Shown: positions 45,399-57,659, counted from the first letter of the stretch. The stretch: DNA of 64,000 bases from Roridomyces roridus (GCA_029378245.1 JARKIF010000013.1:1612001-1676000), one strand, 5' to 3'. Notes: generated by a model not told the origin, from the letters alone. Made by a program: numbers and translations.

Positions 45399-47659
45399 TC
45401 AATTGTTGAATCCAAAAACACCCTCAAAAAAGGCCAACTGCCTCTCCTGCACGTGCCGAACACTCTCAGCCTTCCTGAATCCATGCCCCTCATCCTCAAA
45501 CCGGAGGTACTCGACGCGCCCGCCGTGTTTTCTTATTTCCTCGGCGATAGCATCTGTTTGGTCGACCGGAACGACGAGATCAAGCTTCCCATGGGCAAGC
45601 TGCGCAAGAGCGTGAGTATGTATCGTCGAGAAGAAATGAAAGAGCACGTCACGCACGAGAACCGGCGCCCGAATCTTCCCGGCATGAAACAACGGCGACC
45701 GAGCCTTATAAACGTCGGGTACCTCCTCTGGCGAGCCGCCCAAAACAAGCTCGAGGTAATGGAGCTGCAGCTTCGGTGCCTTGCGGTGCAATTCAGCGAG
45801 GTCGCACACCGACACTTTCGATGTTCCTGCGGCGTAAAAGTCGGGAAAGTTGATAAGCGACATGAGAACGGACGGGCCGCCTGGAACTCATTCAATAAGA
45901 GATCGTGGGAAAGAAAGGACGGACTGGAGCCTGTGACAACGACGCGGTGGATGTCTATGACGCCCTTGGACGCTGTTTGACGTGTGGCCTCGACGCAGTC
46001 CTGCACGTCCAGGTCTCCCGCTTTCCCATCCAGCCGTTCCCTGACAACAGGTCAGAATGGGGATTGGTCTGGACGAAAAACCAAGCGCACATATATTTCC
46101 GTCCGTAGCCGGAAGACCCGCTGAACATCACATCCAGCCTGGGCGGAATGAGCGAAAGAAGAGGAGGAAGCTGATAACGAACCAGGCCCATCCACGAGAG
46201 GTGTAGAGAATCCGATCCCAGAGAAACTGCGGTGTCGTCCTCGACGTCGGGCCAGCATGAAAATTGACCACACAAGGCGGCTTTTCGTTCTCCGGGGCCA
46301 CGAAATCGGGGTTTGTCGGTGGGTAGAACAGAGCGTACACATCACGCCCGGCAGAATCGGTGGAGACGAACCGCTCGGGCCGTGCAACGAAACCGGCTGG
46401 AACTGGCGTCGCTGAGGAAGACGCCAATACTTGGAATGTGGGGTTTGCAACGCCACGATCGAACGATAGTTTCACCACAGCTTCGCCCGCGTCGATTTTA
46501 CTCCCAACAAACACGAATTGGTAAGGGGAGATCCGCTTGAGATACTTGATGTCGACGAAGGCGGAAGGGATTTCTTCGCAGGCGCCGCTTGAAATTGAGA
46601 TCAAGATGAGGGATGCAAAACCCTTCATGACCACGACAGACAGAATATGATCGTCGTCAAAGATGGCACAAGAGGACATGCCAAGACCCCACATGGCTTC
46701 AGCAAAGTCCCCTGGAATGATATGCTGCAGTATGGGACGGGATAGAGTGTTGTGGACCCAAGGCTGAAGCCACCCATCAACGTCATGCAAAAACACCACA
46801 GTGTCCTCGTCCACCCAGAGCGGCTGTTGCGCAACCGAGACATGGGGCTTCCCAGCGACAACGATTTCATCTCTGACGGATATCTGCCCGTCGGACGAAA
46901 GACGGACGTCCGCGACGACGAGCTGCGTGGAGCGGAAGGGCATGTCGGGATGGTTCCACCGCAACCACGCGAGCTTCCTTCCGCTGGGACTAAACACCGG
47001 ATTCGCGTAGAAATCCGAGCCAGAAACGATGACCTTGGAAGTTCCAGTCCGCAAATCGGTGCACACGACAGTGTCGACGACGTTGGCTGGTTTTGGATTG
47101 CTGTGGTCTTCGCGGACGGCGACCATGAGGTGTGAATAAACGGGATGCAAGGTTAGACAGGCAAATCGGAATTGCGGGGCATCTTTTGTGGATCAGAGAG
47201 CGAGCGAGTTGATCTGTACGGTACGCACCTGGCGTCACCGCTCGGACAGAGTCTCCCTCAATCTTGTAAATCCGCATATCGGGGGCATTGGTGAAGAAAA
47301 TGACTCCATCGCGAATTGCAACTGGTGCACCGCCGTAGCCGTGTACCACTGACCTGATATCTACGTCAGAAGATCCCGAGGGCACAGAATGCCTTACCTG
47401 CAGTTGTATTCCATGTCAATGACATCCTGGCGTTGACCGCTGTCAACAAGAACGCTGCGCCCTTCAATCAAGCGACGTTCTACGTGGTATATTTTCCCGT
47501 TGACAGAGTCGACGGCAATGGCTTCGTATGCCACGACCTTGGAACGATGAGAATGGACGACCGTGGAAACGGTTGAGATCCTACTTGGTCAGAGATGATC
47601 GCTGGAGTAACGGGGCTCTGCCATGCACCATAATTGGCGACTTGCGGTTTGTCTTGCAT
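45399..47659 (-). CDS. S9-like prolyl oligopeptidase family protein
   Basis: Cytosolic-type serine peptidase/hydrolase related to dipeptidyl-peptidase 5 and acylaminoacyl-peptidases. It starts at ATG 47659 (MQDKPQVANYGAWQSPVTPA), the usual beginning of this group. Beta-propeller-like segments follow: VAYEAIAVDSVNGKIYHVE, NPVFSPSGRKLAWLRWNHPDM, PLWVDEDTVVFLHDVDG and FVARPERFVSTDSAGRDVYA. The catalytic domain includes PPCVVNFHAGPT, then a nucleophile region IDIHRVVVTGSSGPSVLMSL across an intron (GSSGP where GGSYGG is usual). The Asp region is HGKLDLVVPVDQ and the His is in DEGHGF. No signal peptide. Eight or so exons; some boundaries are approximate. The divergent nucleophile elbow may mean altered activity. 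Confidence 0.82.
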
Positions 47660-48369
47660 GGGGTGAAGAGGCAGGAAGGGCAGTTCGGTGTCCGCAACGG
47701 CGGTGTCCCATGACGGAGCTGATCAAGCCAAAAATGATTGACACTTGTTTGTTTCTTCCTCTTCGCTGCCGGCACAGACGACACAGACTCGGGCGGGATA
47801 CCACGCGGTCCAGCGATGTATTCGCACTATTCACTGTGCAGATGACTATCTAACACTTCCCTGCTCCCGCCGCGGGTCGAGATGTGTTACTTGTCTGCCC
47901 ATGGTGGCATGGTCATTCGCCAAAAAAAAAATGGGGGACTGTCCAAGCCTGGAAATAGCTCGCTCAAGCCGCTCAGGCTCCTCCAGGCGGCCCAGCAATC
48001 TATCATTCTCGAATGCCGTGAAAGCCGTGAGTCAAGTGTTCAGAATGATTAGGGCCTAATCTCAATTGACAGTAGGTCTACATTGCATTCCCGCGCTCCC
48101 CGTCCATCTACCCTGCCTGCCATACGGACCAAAGGCGGGAGCTGCCCAGGATTTCTCCCTGTGCCCTTCCGCATCTTGTCGGAGTACTCGCCCGGTCTTC
48201 CCGCCTGCACTGCAGGCCTCAATTCATCATTGGACCTGCGGTAGAAGCGCAAAGGCCTCAAGCGCCCGACACTCGTGAATCTCCCATGGAATGAATTGCT
48301 CTGAAAATAATCTTGCACGCCATCTTATATATCGGCCTTCTCCCGCCACTGCCTTTCCTTTCCATTCCA

Positions 48370-49597
48370 TGCCAAACTCTTCGCCGACTCCAGCTCAGGC
48401 AGCCGCCGCTCTACACCAGCTCCCACTGAACAGCCCCATAATCGAGATATTTCTAAACGGTCAGAATGAAGAGTGCACCGATGTGAATCAAAAGCACTGA
48501 CGCCGATGAAGGGATATTCACTTGTTTGTTCGTTTTTGCCCTCACTGCGTTATGTAGCGGCGCCCCACTCCCCAATTGCGCCATCCTCGCTTACCGTTCT
48601 GCACAGGGATGAATAAGAAGCCACCTTCCCGCAAGAGACATTGGTCGGCGCTTCTCATTCTCCTCTATTCTTGCTCGACCATCCATTCGTCCATTACCTG
48701 GCAAAATCTCATCGTCGCTTTCCAAGATCACGGAGCATCGCCAGACGTCCTGCATGCACTAACAGACCCCAATTTAAAGCTCAAGATCCTTGCTCTTGTC
48801 GCGAGTTTTCTGGGGTTTATATTGGCTGATGCTATCATGGTATGCATACCGTTTTTTTATTGACTGAGTAGCTCATGCATGATGATCGGAGGTCTGGCGA
48901 TGCTGGATTATATGGGATCGCTCGTGGCTGGTGATAGTATTCCCCATCCTGGCCGCTATTGCGGGTACAGGTGAGGTCTTGGCACACTTCAGTCCTGTAG
49001 AACGAACTCAATCTCTCTGTAGTCTGCGCAAGCCTAGGCCTCGCCGGCCAAATCTCTGTTGCGTCCAATCAAATCGCAACTACCGCCGCGCGTCTGGCGC
49101 CCTTGGTGCACTTCAGCACCCCGTTCCTCTCCCTCTCCCTCGCAGTCACACTTTATACAACCGGCCTCATCGCCCTGCGCATCCTCCACGTGCAGTGGCA
49201 CTCCCGGAAACACGGCTTGAAGGCAAGAAAATCGGAGTTTTCCCCCGTCCTCGAATTGCTCATCGAATCATCCGCGTTGTACGCTGCGAGTCTGTTTGTA
49301 TTCGTCGTCCTACTGGCGATCAAGAGCCCGAATCAGAATTATATGCAGAATATCCATGTTCAGATTGCTGTACGTCTCGATTCTCCCCTCACTTGAATTG
49401 TACTGATCTGACGTTTCCTCAAGGGTATAGCGCCCACCTTACTTGTATTCCGCGTCTCGGTCGGGCAGGCGAGGAAAGACGAGGAGTGGTCAAGGAACTC
49501 GGCGTCCGGGCTTGCCTCGCGACTTGACTTTGGCTCGACGCCAAGAACGTCAACGCATGTGGCGATGGAGCCTGGCGGGGAACCGGAGTCGGGATGA
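48370..49597 (+). CDS. Seven-helix membrane protein of an Agaricomycete orphan family
   Basis: A start at ATG 48370 gives MPNSSPTPAQAAAALHQLPL. The following exons splice as IFLNG-IFTCLFVFALTALW-MNKKPPS, then HWSALLILLYSCSTIHSSITW, LALVASFLGFILADAIM, VWRCWIIWDRSWLVIVFPIL, SLSLAVTLYTTGLIALRI, ALYAASLFVFVVLLAI and IAPTLLVFRVSVG, i.e. seven hydrophobic segments with a hydrophilic C-terminal tail ending at TGA 49595-49597. The WRCWIIWDRSW segment after helix 3 is the hallmark of a family expanded in mushroom genomes whose function is not established. Similarity to G-protein-coupled receptors is only in topology. Confidence 0.85.
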
Positions 49598-49945
49598 GCA
49601 CTCTCGTGGGACAGAAATCAATTGAACGGGGGTTGTCACTCACTACGACCTTGGGCGGAGGAGGCTATTTTCAAGCACACTGGTTTCGATCTATCCTCAT
49701 GTACTCTAGAGTCATTGGCGGGAGATAAATCGCAGACACGGGTACGTTTCCAACTCAATATTCACAACAACAAAAAAGTGGGGTTGAATTGACAGTCGCA
49801 TCTGAGTCAATTCAATCTGACAAGCCGCCAAAGTATTCAAGATAATGATTCATGAAGAACGGGGAGTCGGGACCGCGTCATGACCCTCGATGAATGATTC
49901 TACACTGCCGTGTTGGCGCTCGTCGTACATTAAAAAGGTGATGGA

Positions 49946-50979
49946 ATGTCTGTCTCAGCCGCCATTCCAACGATGTTAGCTTTAACTTTCACTTTCGCAT
50001 CTCTAATTGCAGGCAAGGTCCACTTGGTTCGACGAGTCCCATTCACTCATTTATTCGCAGTCTCGATGTGCAAATCCACCCGAGTCTGCAACCCTGCTAC
50101 GGGTCTCTGTTTTGAACAAATTTTCGTACGACTGGATGCCCAATTGTCAATTTGTCATCCCCGCCTCTGAAGCCTTTTTTCACAGGCCCCAAACCTCAAT
50201 GTGACTGTCGGATTTGCGCTTCCTCCCCCGGGAGATGGGACGTTTGTGGATGAGGTCCTCATTCTTGGTGCGTGTTCCTCGCGATTTGCAACTGGGGCTT
50301 CTCACTTTCATGCTTCAGGCGTGAGTGTCGTGTAATGCCGAAATATTTGCTCTAATCACCAACGCAGTCTTTCCCTGTGCCCTATGGATACGCCGGAGTT
50401 GTACTAGGCGCACTTGAAGTCGGAAAACTTGGTCTCCAGAAACGCGCTGAGGGCACCATTTCGTAGGCTTTCTTCGCTCTCAATCTACGAGCAAACCCAC
50501 CTCATATCAACCATAGAGTAGAATGGTACGAAGATTTTGTGGCGGTCGAGCAGGCAGAAGCAACACCCTTCTCGATTCAGAATTGTCGAGCCGAGATGAC
50601 TACTCTGTATGTTCCACAGTTCAGCCGCACACCACGTTCACAGAAAGTTTATCCTAGCTCGAACGACACTCCCATCCCCCTCCGCGACGCACCCATCAAT
50701 GTCACATTCTCGCCGTCGACCACCTGGTCCCCTTCCTCTGCGCAGTTCATATTCCGGTGCCAGAATTGCGGCATCCTCGCAGATTACCTCACTCGAGCCG
50801 ACGAGGTGGAGGTGACGGCTTTGATCAGTTCGAGTTCATACCCGGAATACCTCGACAACAGCCTCACTTTGGCCAACTTGTCGTTGGTTGGCGCGCAGTA
50901 TGAGGTGCTCGTGTTGAATGCGGTGGCGGCGCGGTTTCATAATTACTCGGAGCTACTATCGGCGGCTGGATTTTTCTAG
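49946..50979 (+). CDS. Secreted AA8-like (cellobiose dehydrogenase cytochrome-type) domain protein
   Basis: Begins with a signal-like segment MLALTFTFASLIA. Then CNPATGLCFEQ, spliced to APNLNVTVGFALPPPGDGTFVDEVLILG, SFPVPYGYAGVVLGALEVG, and a C-terminal exon with STTWSPSSAQFIFRCQNCGI. These match the DOMON-type cytochrome domain of cellobiose dehydrogenases (CAZy AA8), including the GFALPP strand and the RCQNC motif. The flavin dehydrogenase domain is absent: the frame stops at TAG 50977-50979. The heme-ligand methionine and histidine cannot be placed with confidence. One junction (about 50271-50370) works only with a two-nucleotide exon or an alternative donor. A divergent, stand-alone electron-transfer or binding domain is the likeliest reading. 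Confidence 0.65.
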
Positions 50980-51084
50980 TAGTATACTTACTCCTCTCGG
51001 TGATCCGAGAATTCAACCATAAGCACGTGATCAATGTTCAAGATTTTTGACGACCGGTTGAAAAAGAGTACCGTGATATCCCAT

Positions 51085-51122
51085 GACCTACGCCCGAATC
51101 GAACAGGCTACTGCTATGGGTC
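51085..51122 (-). repeat. tRNA-like element, internally deleted
   Basis: Only 38 bp: ends GACCCAT and GTAGGTC with the B-box GTTCGATTC; the left box and middle are gone. Confidence 0.55.
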
Positions 51123-51385
51123 TTTCCTCAATGCCGGTAACAGGTTGAATTTCAACTTCCCGATTTCTCACTGTCACTTCTTCGGGCGGCGTCGAGTGAT
51201 GTCCTGGGAGCCGTTGGTGACGCGGCCACGGCTTGCCACTACAATCAAGCCTCTACTGTCCTCTACGTGACATCCGCGCCGGACTATTAGGTGTCTCTGC
51301 TGACGCTGCGCACGGGTAGGTATCCGAGGAGAGGGTATATTAAGGGCCTCGAGGCTGTCAGGAACAAGAGAGCATATCGACCACC

Positions 51386-52430
51386 ATGTCCAACGTCAAC
51401 GTCTTCCGCAAGACCATCCTCATCACAGGAACCTCCTCCGGGATCGGTCTAGCCACAGCCAAATTCTTCCATCAAAATGGGTGGAACGTCGTCGCCACTA
51501 TGCGTAATCTCAAAGCTGCCCGGCCAGAGTTGCTTGCGCTGGCTGAAATCAACGATGCATCCCAGCCGCGGCTCATTCTGGAGTGTCTGGATGTGACGGA
51601 TACCACGCAGATAAAGGCGTCCATCGAGGCTGGGATACGCCACTTTGGCAAGATTGATGTCTTGGTGAATAATGCTGGATTCGCGCAAAATGGGGTTTTG
51701 GAGGGGATTTCGAGTGAAAAGGTCAAGGAGCAGTTTGCTGTGAATGTGTTTGGTGAGTTCTATTCCGGAATCCCCGAATAACTGACTGACTTTTTCTGCA
51801 GGAGTCATGGACATGACCCGGGCCATTCTACCGCACTTCCGCGCCAACGGGGGTGGTGGTGTCATCAATGTGAGCTCTGGAACCGGTCTTTGGGCGCTCC
51901 CCCTTGGCACGATGTACTCCTCGAGCAAGTTTGCGCTGGAGGGCTTCACCGAGGCGCTCTCGTACGAACTGGCGTCGCAGGGTGTATTTGTCAAGTCCGT
52001 TATTCCCCATGGCGGGGTCACGGAAACCGATTTTGCGGCTCGGTTCTTGGATTCGACACCGAAGGAGCCCGAGTCTCCGGAGCAAAAGGCAGAGTACAAG
52101 GAGATGATGGAAGCGTATGGCCCGTTCTTGATGAAGACTTATGCAAGGTGTCGCCTACTTTCTCTCGAGTGAATCACTGCTGACTCGAAAAGCTACCGCG
52201 CCGTAATTGAAAAGGCAGGCGTCTCATCTTCAGATGTCGCCAAAGTCATTTTCGAGGCTTCGACCGACGGGTCGGACAGGTTGAGATACATGATTGGGGT
52301 CGACACTCGGGAATTCTTGGAGAAGAGGTACAACTCCAAATCGGATGAGGATTACATGGAGTTCATGCGCGCTTTCTTCCCGCCGGTGAATGACGAGGAT
52401 GTGGAGGCATGGAGGAAGACGCAGAAATGA
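51386..52430 (+). CDS. Short-chain dehydrogenase/reductase (SDR)
   Basis: A 316-residue classical SDR from three exons: 51386-51752, 51802-52147, 52193-52430 (introns 49 and 45 nt). The nucleotide-binding motif is TGTSSGIG (14-21), NNAG at 95-98, and the catalytic YxxxK is Tyr161-Lys165 (YSSSK) with Ser147/148 in NVSS. No signal peptide. The C-terminal part (DTREFLEKRYNSKSDEDYM) resembles the fungal group annotated as NADP-binding oxidoreductases. Substrate unknown. A TATATTAAG-type box near 51337, about 50 nt before the ATG, could be the promoter element. Confidence 0.92.
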
Positions 52431-52499
52431 TAGTCATGTCTGTTACGTCTTCTCAAAACTTGATAATAAAATATTTGTCAGTTGACTTCGCCAAGGGAT

Positions 52500-52588
52500 G
52501 ACCCACGCCCGAATTGAACAGGCAACCTGCGTGCAATGTGGAGCACTGGCACGGAGTAATCAGACCATCAGCCGCGGCGCGGTGGGTC
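52500..52588 (-). repeat. tRNA-like element
   Basis: 89 bp with perfectly paired ends GACCCAC/GTGGGTC, T-arm GCCTG-TTCAATT-CGGGC (one T-G pair). The left box is altered (GATGGTCTGA). Confidence 0.7.
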
Positions 52589-52846
52589 CTTCTTTCAGTT
52601 CCCGAGACTTCCGTTCAAAAGGGGAGCCTCAAGATATTTCCGAACAATGCCTACCGCAATACTTCCTACCCGGAGGCAATAATGAGTGAAAATTCAACCA
52701 AACACGTGATCAATGTTCAACCACCATGGCAAAAAGAAAAGTCACTTTTTTCACGCTGAGCGAAGTGTTTGATCAAATCTAGGAGCAAAGAAGTTCTCAG
52801 TTGGTCGAAAAAACAATTGCCGGAAAACAAAAACCGCAGCGCGATC

Positions 52847-52937
52847 GACCCATTACCCGCGCCCGGATCGAACAGGTTCTTGTATGCAATACATGCCGAG
52901 TGCCACTGTGTGCAAGTGCGGACCAACCGCATGGGTC
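52847..52937 (-). repeat. tRNA-like element
   Basis: Ends GACCCAT/ATGGGTC pair over 7 bp, a matched change from the C-G form elsewhere to T-A. Box GGTTGGTCCGCAC, B-box GTTCGATCC. A short extra GCGGGTA lies before the right end. Confidence 0.7.
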
Positions 52938-53356
52938 TTCCCTTTCCTCAACCCAGGGTAGAATGTAGTCTGCTCTTTGTCGCAGACACGGACTTGCCCC
53001 CTGTACCGCTATCAACGAATCGGCCTGCAGTAAAAAAAAATGGATATGCAATGATGCATCATTAACGCACAAGTCCGAATCGAACGGAACAGCAGCTGAC
53101 CGAGTACCAGTGGGTGACGGGTGCGGGACGTTCAACGTTGTGCCTTTTCCTTTTCACCTGCACTGATTGAGCAAAATTGAGGCTCCCTTTGCCCCTTCTG
53201 TCTGACTTTGAGCGCGGTGACGGTCACCAAGTCCCGACTCTTTTCAAGACCCAACATGTTCAATTCGGTTGTAGCTCCCACCACACTTCAATGCCAATGT
53301 TCTTCCAATGATACGAGTAAATAAAAAGGTCATGGCTTTGTCATGGCTTCTTCTAG

Positions 53357-53442
53357 ATCCCACGGCCGAATCGAACGGGCTGTCTGCGTGACGCATCGAA
53401 AACTTTGTGATCTTCTGCAGGTGCGGGCCATCCGCGTGGGTC
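53357..53442 (-). repeat. tRNA-like element
   Basis: Left end GACCCAC, box GATGGCCCGCACC, B-box GTTCGATTC, right end GTGGGAT with one mismatch in the end helix. Confidence 0.65.
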
Positions 53443-53672
53443 TGGCTTGCATGGTGCCCTCAACTTGAGGAAGACTGTACCAGCGACTCGGTGGATTGCA
53501 CTGAGAACAAACTTCAGACAATCGGGACTGCAACTCCCGAGTCCCAAGCTCTACTTCAACTGTCTCCGGCCTTGGGCGGCGGTCCCCGAGCTCCTGAATC
53601 CCCTTAAAAGATTGGATTCAGCAGAACACATATGAAAAAAAGCAAAAGTAGAGGTCTGCATGCAGACCAACC

Positions 53673-53766
53673 GCCCATGCCCGAATCGAACAGGCCGCCT
53701 GTGTAAACTGGGATCCGCACTAAGGATGACATCAATGTGGTACAGGTGCGGACCACCGCATGACCC
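53673..53766 (-). repeat. tRNA-like element
   Basis: Ends GGTCATG and CATGGGC: the inner four pairs CATG/CATG are a matched alternative. Box GGTGGTCCGCACC, B-box GTTCGATTC. Another fragment of the family with only the B-box half lies at about 53988-54010, and one at 53074-53100. Confidence 0.65.
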
Positions 53767-54269
53767 TCTGTGCACAACTGAATTCAATAGGTGGACATAT
53801 GAGTTTGCTTTCAGACATAGCTGAGGCGGAGAGTTACTCATTTTCGACGGCAGGCGTCTCATATGTGCCTTGGGACATGAGTCGCCGGACGCGCATGGTC
53901 CCGCAATCGAGAGTCTGTTGGAGGCTTGTGTTGGAAGAGCTTGGAGCCCAAAAGAAAAAGAGGACGTGCTCCGCACCCGGAAAATGTCCCATGCCTGAGT
54001 CGAACAGGCCACCTGAACCAGGAGAGAATCCTGTTGAATTCGAGAGGGACGGTGTTTCTTGACAATAGCGCTACTGCTTTGGTCAGGCCGCAGATTATGT
54101 AGACTTCAACTACTAGTTCGATGGTGACAACTAGAACGTGCTGTCCCTGTAGCCTGCCTTGGAACGTAGTAGGCATGCCGATCCAATCCAGAATTCCTCG
54201 ATTGAACAAACTCCGTCATATACACCCCGAGTTGCAGAATGTTGGCAAAAATGCGAGTTGAGCAGGTCT

Positions 54270-54354
54270 GACCGACGCCCGAATCGAACGGGCTCCCGCG
54301 ACGCAGATGGATGGATGACGTGTTGCTGGCAGGTGCGGACCACCGCAGAGGGTC
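54270..54354 (-). repeat. tRNA-like element
   Basis: Left end GACCCTC, box GGTGGTCCGCACC, T-arm GCCCG-TTCGATT-CGGGC perfect, right end GTCGGTC; the end helix keeps GACC/GGTC. Confidence 0.65.
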
Positions 54355-54684
54355 TTGGTATCAGGCAATTCAAGCCGTCCAGACTTAAACCGGAAGAATC
54401 ATTGTACTTGCAAGTTCTCCTGCTTTCACCGCTAGCGCTGAGATTTCAGACGAAAGAATCCGATCGCGAAGACACATTTAGAACCAACATCCTAGTTCGC
54501 GAGGGAAGCATTTCCAACAAAAGTGAGTCGTGGGTATATCGTAAAAAGCTTCGTAAAAAGATCAATCCAGCCCAACCTCAAACGCCCACTGCACCCCATC
54601 TACATCTACCCCTCCCAACCCCTCTTCCCCATGTCTACCCAAAGCATAAGCATCCCAACAAGAGGCAAAAGAAATTAATCAAAC

Positions 54685-55702
54685 CTACGCAGCCTCAAAC
54701 GCCGCCCACGCATTGCTAACCCCCGTCAAATCATCCGCATTCACCCAATCCGAGCCCGCAGAGAAAAACGTGTCCCACGTAGAGACGCTCGAAGCCGTGT
54801 CCCAGAACCGGGAGCGGATGCCGAAATCGTGCGCATTCCGAACGAGCTCTTGCATTTGAGCGGTCTGCGGGCATTAATTAGTGCTTCGGAAATAGAGATT
54901 GACGAGGACGCACATTCGAGACACTGCTGTAATCAACACTCGCTAATGGGGCGATTTCCGGACCCCATTCGAGCCCGACACCAGGCTTGGTGCTGTACAG
55001 CTGGATGATGTTGGCGTCAAAGAAGAGGTCACGGGGTTCGGCGGCGACGACGGAGGCGAGGGGTGTGTTGCCAGTGCCGACCACGGTGACGGCGCCTTGT
55101 GTGAGGACGCCGTTGGCGTAGGTTGTTAGGTGGCCGCCGGCACGCAGGGTTTGGAGGGCGTCGAGAACGGGTTGATATGTTCTGTGTAGAGAGTTAGGGC
55201 CAATGAAGTGGAGAGGACACCGCGTACGTTGGGCCATCAGTTTTGAAGTCGATGAGGAGTTGGAGAGGGTTTGCTACAGAGATACTGGAACATGATGAGG
55301 GACGTGGCTTCGGAGTGGGCAGACACGTACGGAGTCGCAGAGGCCACCGTCCCGTTGATGATCCCGAGTATTGGGCCGAGGTAGAGAGATTGGAGGGTGA
55401 TGGACTTGTTGATCTCGCCACTCGTGTGTGCGACCTGGGGGACGTCGGGATGGGGGTGGACTTGATCAAGGAGGGACTGACATAGAGTTTTCCGTCACCG
55501 GGAACCCACCACACGTCCGCCTCGACGCTCATGATGCTCAGATTGAGCGCGTCCCAGAGCGGGACCGCGCGGGTATCTTGGGAGATTGAGTACAAGGTCT
55601 GATGCAGCAGTCGGAAGGCGTACAGTCATTGTGCGAGTGGATGGGCTTGACGGCGACAACGGTGGTCGAGAGGAGGGCGGCGACAACGCAGAACGAGAGC
55701 AT
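54685..55702 (-). CDS. AIM6-like / PLC-like phosphodiesterase, secreted
   Basis: Resembles altered-inheritance-of-mitochondria protein 6 and related PLC-like phosphodiesterases. A signal peptide starts MLSFCVVAALLSTTVVAVK, then IHSHNDY (split by an intron), the His-rich active-site motif, and TRAVPLWDALNLS and MSVEADVWWVPGDGKLY. The next exons give INKSITLQSLYLGPILGI, NPLQLLIDFKTDGPT and TYQPVLDALQTLRAGGHLTTY, then AVTVVGTGNTPLAS and RDLFFDANI. The last exon gives RSRFWDTASSVSTWDTFFSAG and ADDLTGVSNAWAAFEAA before TAG 54687-54685. All introns are about 45-50 nt GT-AG. No lesion seen. The substrate is not known; the metal-binding E-A-D (VEADVWW) is kept. Confidence 0.86.
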
Positions 55703-56117
55703 CGTATCTCTAACCGAGCTCAGGAAGGAAGGGGAGGGAATATATAAAGCCGCAGAAGACGAGGAAGAGATGGCATGTGTGGGAAGCAGATGACCGTCGA
55801 AAGCACGTTTGCAAGTTTCACTGCCACTGACGGACGGCTTTGAGCCTCAGGCTATCCTCCTTTGGGTTTCTACCTGCTGTTGCTGCTGCTGCGGCTTCCC
55901 TCTCCTCTCTCATTGATTTCCCTCGCCCTGGCAGCCCTGTTCCGCGCAGCCTACGCTGGAAAAAGGCAGACGGACAAAGCCAGCGACGCACGACGGAAGA
56001 TCTGCACATGTGTGCCATGCCATCGGACGATGATGTTCTCTCCATGCGTGGCTTCCAAGTTCTTAAAATGCCGCACGTTCTGCCACTCGTCCTTGTCGTC
56101 TCTGCTCCCCTCTTGAG

Positions 56118-56739
56118 ATGTGGCCACGTCTGCTCGCCGTCTTCGCGCTGTCCGTCGCCTCCTTGGCGTCCGCGACGATAACACTGGACCCGACCCTGGT
56201 GCATAGCTCGACGCGTCGAGCTCCTTTATCCTAATGCATCGCGACAGTGCTACACCCTCTCGGCCAACGGTACCCAATACCTCGACTCGACCAATAGCGT
56301 TCTGAAGATCCAGGTCCACGCCAAGTGCGCCGCTGCTCACTCCACCGCGTTATCGCGCTTCGCTGACACGCGTTATACAGCCGTACGGAATTGGAGCAGG
56401 GCGACGATAAGGGCGTCAGGTTTCACTTCCCTTTGGGTGAGAACGGTTGGGTCGTCTGCGAAGCCCACGACGAGCACTACGTCGGGACGACGTTCGTCAA
56501 TCCTACCGAGTGGTCTACCGAGGACTCGCTGGCTTCCGCCGTCTCCCTCGCCACCATCCACATCTCCGACGCTGGCGACCAAGTATACATCACCTCGAGT
56601 CCGCGTCGCCAGATGACGTCCACCGCGGGAGGTATGCGACTTTCTCTTGCCTTGTGATATCACTGACTCTGGTTCTCTAGTGAGCAGCGCTACTGCGTTC
56701 AACTGGGATATCCAGCAGATTAACTGTCTCCTTTCATGA
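56118..56739 (+). CDS. Small secreted protein, unknown function
   Basis: Modelled as four exons: 56118-56198, 56248-56324, 56381-56631, 56681-56739, giving 155 residues in frame. The first exon is a signal peptide (MWPRLLAVFALSVASLASA). The mature part is acidic with few cysteines (one near the exon 2 start, one in GWVVCEAH, one in QINCLLS) and segments DDKGVRFHFPLGENGW and ASAVSLATIHISDAGD. No family is recognised. Size, signal and lack of homology fit the class of small secreted proteins abundant in mushroom genomes. It is separated from the AIM6-like gene by a shared 5' region of about 415 bp, transcribed divergently. Confidence 0.6.
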
Positions 56740-57659
56740 TCTTTACGACTTGCTTGTACCAATTCTTTCAGGCAGAATATACCTTCGAATACCGAATTCT
56801 GCGAATATGCATGCCCGCGCAGAGTAAGAAAAACTCAAACCATTCAATAAATGGCCGGCCACCGAATTGAACGGAGTTCCACAGGCGCTGGGAGTCAACC
56901 TTCGAATTGGTGCGTGGCGAACCCACGAATCTAGCAGCTCATGGGTGTTATGTCGGCAGATAGTACCACTCTTCTTCTTTCTTCTTTTTCTTTTTTGGTG
57001 GAGCGAACAGCAAGGGGGCAACTGATCAAATCAGCCCTCCCTCGCACACTTTTTTCTCGGGGTACACACGCCCGCGAAGAGAAAAATTACCACTCTTCGC
57101 TGACTCGATTCTGGCGTTTCTCGTGTGCAACTCTTCTGACACCAAGTTGTTACCAAGTTGGCGAAGCAAGAAAAAAAAACCAAACAATCTTTGCGCATGG
57201 TCGCACCCCGGATCGAACGGGATGGAAAGGCCTTTGGGTTCCCAGCCCGGGTTTATATTCCCGTCAAAGGGTCTGTGTTACTTCAAGCTTGGTAATTCAA
57301 GTATGATTCCTCTTCGACCGTCGACGCCGCCTGGTTCTTGTTGCGTGCATCAAGAGTCTGGTCTGTTTATAACCTGGACCAGGGCCCGGGACTGTCTGTG
57401 AAGCGCAAGATTCTAAACAAGCTACGGTGCGTCAAGATGTACTCTTGGGACCAACGCGCTCTAGAACATGACTGCTGGACGGTTGGACGACTCTTCGGGT
57501 TGTCCCCTGTTGTCCCAGACTCCCAGTAAAACAGAGATATGATCATGAGCAGGCAGCTTGTTCGATTCAGGCGCACGTTTCGATTGCCGCATAGCCAAGC
57601 GTTTTCCACTCTTAGAGCCGCATGGAAAGAAATCCTTGGCGGCACCCGTACGGGGGTTC

